NCBI GenBank assembly: GCA_018136815.1
Contig: CM030933.1
Span: forward strand, 5,991,137-6,055,136
Length of the DNA: 64,000 nt
Direction of reading: 5' to 3'
Origin: Isochrysis galbana
Taxonomy: Eukaryota; Haptophyta; Isochrysidales; Isochrysidaceae
Of the stretch, positions 61,188 through 64,000 are shown one piece after another. The position numbers and the translations under genes are program-made. The notes under the pieces were generated by a model, which saw only the letters and a list, made by a program, of their open reading frames with translations, was not told where the DNA came from and searched no databases. The stretch's first letter is position 1; every line of letters starts with the position of its first letter.

Positions 61188-63563
61188 ATGGCGCGTGCCG
61201 AGACGGCGCTGCTCAAGAAGCTGGTAAAGGACGAGCTTCTCAAGCCTCGACACCGCGCCGATGATCCGACGCTCGTCGCTGAGATGGTGATGCTTGAGCA
61301 AGGCATCGCCTCACGCCTCTCCAACTTGCTGTACCAGCACCGCCGCGCTGCAGACGAGGCGCCACGGACGATCGCCGACCTCGCGCACGCCCACGCGCCT
61401 TCGAACAGTCAGCTGCCCACTAGGGGTGAGGCTAGCGAGCTGAGGCCCGCGGCCCCAGAGCTTCTTGACGTTGTCATCGAGCTGCAGGCACGATGGCAGC
61501 AACGTGTCGAGGGAACTCTGAGGATGCTCTGTTCTGAGCTTGGCATGCCACTTATGACCACGAGTGCAGCAGCTACCAACGGCAAGACTGGTTCCAAAGG
61601 CAGCAGAGCATTACAGATGCGTGGAGTGTACGAGTCGGAGGAGATGCTTGAGGTGATCGCAACGTTGGATCACGGTAACGCCAGTAGTGCACTTTCTGGC
61701 ATCTATGGATTTGGCCTAGTGCCCTTTGAACTTCGTACGCCCAGCCTTGCTGAACTTGTGGACAAATTCGGCGATCTAGCGACAGCAACGCGGCAGGTAT
61801 GATAACCCCCTTCCTCCACATCTCTCATTCTACGTCTGTCATAGCTTGCCCAATACTTCCAAATAGCATTCGCAAATGCTTTTCTAGTGGAATTGAGGGA
61901 AAACCGACATTCCTCTGGTGAATGAAGGGCGACTTAATTAGGCCTCTGGCTTGTGTGATATCAGACTGGCATTGATGATGAATTGCGTGGGTGGTTCAGC
62001 GAGGAGCGCTATCACATGGCCAGGCGCGTGCTGCGTGACGGCCACACTCCGCTCTTACTCCTCTACCTTCGTTGTGGTGCACCGACGGGATTGCGTGGCG
62101 AACTCTGGGCTCGTGCACTCGGGGTTGAGTTCGACCAGCGCGGGCTCTTGCACTATTTAGCGTTAGCAGCCGAGGTACAGCGAGTTGCGCAGGTGCGCCC
62201 TAATGATGGCGGGTTCCTTATGATTTTGATGTGCCATCACACCATCTCAAGCAATTGCAAGATGGTCAAGCCAATTTCTCGAAGGGCAAGCCATAGATAG
62301 TAGAATACAGCTGTTTTTATAAGCGCTTTGCGCCCTGTTCTTCCTGGTCCACAGGCGACTGACTCGGTTGTGAAACGTGACGTCTTCTCACCTTGGAATG
62401 AGGAGGAGTACTTTCTTTTTCGCGAAATGGTGGAAAGTATCGTGGGCTGCTTCTTACGGGATCCAGAAGTGCCCCGAAATGCTGCGGCCCAAGGAGTGCA
62501 AGTCACCGCCACTTCGACCAAGGTGTGCTCACTGTGTCCGGCGTGCGCATCGATGGATCGCAATAAGCCACCGTGCCTACGCTTGAGTTGCCAACAAAAG
62601 TGGAGATCGAACCACTTGTGGCCATTTTGGCACAAGCTTTTCGCAATGCTGCTCCACCTACCCTTCAATAGCTAACCTGTGTGGACATGGCACTTTCCAG
62701 ACTTCTGATCGCACCGCTTGTGGCCAGCTCTGACATGAATCCTTCAAACTGACCTTGCACTCCCTCTGCTATCGCTCATGATCGGCAGACCGGCCGCAAA
62801 TATGCATTCCCTCCCAGTGGCGTGCTTCCGATGCGTGGGCTCGCCTCGTACATCTTCCCCATGTGCTTTTGTTATGATAAACCGGCGGAGCTCTATCTTG
62901 CCTTTCGCGGCCTATGGTGCCGCCATTGGTGCAAGTTGCACGACCTCTCTGCGCGTCCAGGCACTCTTCTTCCCCTCCTCCGCCTCTTCGAGGCGCTGTT
63001 GCAGGAGCTGAATCCGCAGCTTTGCCTTCATCTGACCAAGTTGAATTTGCACCCGACTCGACTAGTATTACGATGGATTCAGTTTGCTTTTGCCTCGTAC
63101 CTCCCCGTCTCCCAACTCCTTTTGCTGTGGGATCGCGTTGTCGGTTTCAACACACTAGAGGTCTTGCCGCTCCTTGCGGTCGCAATCTTGTTATTCCGCT
63201 CAAGGGCAATCCTTCGGTAGGTTGCAACTGTACGCAAATAGACGCATGATAGGACTTGTCTCGGGAAACCAAGGCCTCGCATCACGCAAATCACTACTAC
63301 TATGATCTAAGCGGCGCGAATCGTTTTAGATTGCGTCCTCTTAGACGGCTGTGTGTGTCGTTCACGCATCGATCGCCCATCTCATTGTTCTTCACAGGGC
63401 TCAAAGTGCAGACGAGGTTCTTCTGGTCTTCTCAGATGGCTCGCAATTGCGCGTCGTGCCCCTTTTACAAGCCGTTCTCTACTCGCCTTCGTCCCTTGTG
63501 CAAACAGAAACGTCATCTGCAGATGGCAAGCCTAAGCGTGAAAATTCGAAGCGTTCTTTGTAA
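61188..63563 (+). CDS. TBC1D19: TBC1D19-type TBC (Rab-GAP family) protein
   Basis: Five exons, 61188-61796, 61965-62192, 62355-62522, 62789-63216 and 63398-63563, all GT-AG with matching phases, give 532 residues (526 in human). The N-terminal 200 residues are helical. Exon 2 has LYLRCGAPTGLRGELWARAL, the TBC entry motif (R--LW). Exon 4 has YAFPPSGVLPMRGLASYIFP, LYLAFRGLWCRHWCKLH, LLRLFEALLQELNPQLCLHL and QLLLLWDRVVGFNTLEVLPL, which match TBC1D19 closely. Exon 5 gives EVLLVFSDGSQLRVVPLLQA. The canonical IxxDxxR arginine finger and YxQ glutamine finger are not evident, as expected for this atypical branch, so GAP activity is uncertain. The start at 61188 is the first ATG of the frame. Confidence 0.92.
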
Positions 63564-64000
63564 TGAGACACGTGGTGGTGCGCGAAATCTTTGTTGGTTG
63601 TTGGTCTTTGTTTGGCAATAGAGTCAGGCTGCTAGTCTGCTGTTTGATTGTTTCCGTTGCAGTGATGCCCACTTGCTTCACATTTCAGCGTGGAATACGT
63701 GTGAGGATGGTGCAGGATGCTGAATGCCCGGCCGACCCAATCTTAGATTCGATAATTCGACGATCAAGAGTACGGCTCCAAGGTCCACCGACCACTAACG
63801 CCAACCCGGACCCTTAATTAACTCCGCTTACTGCCAGCGCACCGAAACAGGTGCTTCGGCTCGGTTTCTTCAGTATGTCTCCTCGCAGCTTCGCCCGCAG
63901 GCGATGAGCCGCCGCCGGGGGGGCGCAGGGGGCATGCCGAGACACAATGCGATGGCCCAATCATCCACATGTATGATGATCTAGGCAGTAGGCAGAGGCA
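63564..64000. other. 3' flank, no gene seen
   Basis: Probable 3' UTR of the TBC gene followed by sequence with a minor open frame (63563-63817) of no recognisable content. Confidence 0.5.

Noticed and set aside
1..64000. tRNA and rRNA genes
   Set aside because: I looked for T-loop (GTTCRANNC) and A-box patterns with a pairing acceptor stem and found none convincing; no rRNA-like conserved stretch was seen. tRNAscan-SE and Infernal would be decisive.

Overview
This is nuclear DNA from a GC-rich, intron-bearing unicellular eukaryote. It is most likely a chromist alga, and a haptophyte or close relative is my best guess. The grounds are clean GT-AG introns whose phases match across the junctions, a class II fructose-bisphosphate aldolase whose first exon is a signal peptide, a CPW-WPC domain (otherwise known mainly from alveolates and some algae), long CT/GA/poly-G tracts, and a full set of eukaryotic housekeeping genes. 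There is no operon logic and no prokaryotic signature. A 100-base N gap at 15001-15100 marks a scaffold join.

Recognisable genes, left to right: an ERGIC3/Erv46-type ER-Golgi cargo receptor carrying a CPW-WPC domain (3.4-6.5 kb, minus); an unclassified many-pass membrane protein (9.6-13.5, minus); a short coiled-coil protein (14.6-14.9, plus); an MDP-1-like HAD phosphatase (15.2-16.2, plus); a LON-domain protein (17.8-19.5, minus); an MFS transporter (22.2-24.0, minus); a membrane-anchored glycosyltransferase ending in a WSC domain (26.5-29.3, plus); a cytochrome b561-like fragment (30.1-30.6, minus); PRPF31 (33.9-35.3, plus); the AP-4 sigma subunit (37.1-37.7, plus); LST8 (40.7-41.9, plus); a prolyl 4-hydroxylase with an ShKT-like N-terminus (43.6-44.5, minus); an unidentified two-exon gene (46.3-47.3, minus); plastid aldolase (52.6-54.0, minus); PPIL2, the U-box cyclophilin (55.0-57.0, plus); a possible RNA-triphosphatase-like TTM protein (58.9-59.7, plus); and a TBC1D19 homologue (61.2-63.6, plus). 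Two of these (PRPF31, PPIL2) belong to the spliceosome. Three (ERGIC3, AP-4 sigma, TBC1D19) belong to membrane traffic. LST8 belongs to TOR signalling.

Between the genes lies a dense layer of mobile and repetitive DNA. Several hAT transposase remnants are present, including a 982-bp hAT element with clear terminal inverted repeats and an 8-bp target duplication nested inside an older hAT copy. An LTR-like repeat occurs in four copies, two of them extended and in inverted orientation at 30.6-32.0 and 50.2-51.9 kb. A promoter-bearing repeat has a TATA box 30 nt before an ORF in one copy and no ORF in the other. Other dispersed families include one coding for a conserved GRKPK...LSAPIF tail, one with an apparent insertion encoding a 105-residue two-TM protein, and one ending in a snap-back palindrome. 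A minisatellite at 25.3-25.65 kb is built of near-palindromic 16-mers.

The most notable single observation is the ERGIC3/Erv46 receptor whose lumenal region carries a textbook CPW-WPC domain. I do not know this architecture from standard family descriptions. All exon boundaries were read by eye from GT/AG sites and phase continuity. No database search was run.
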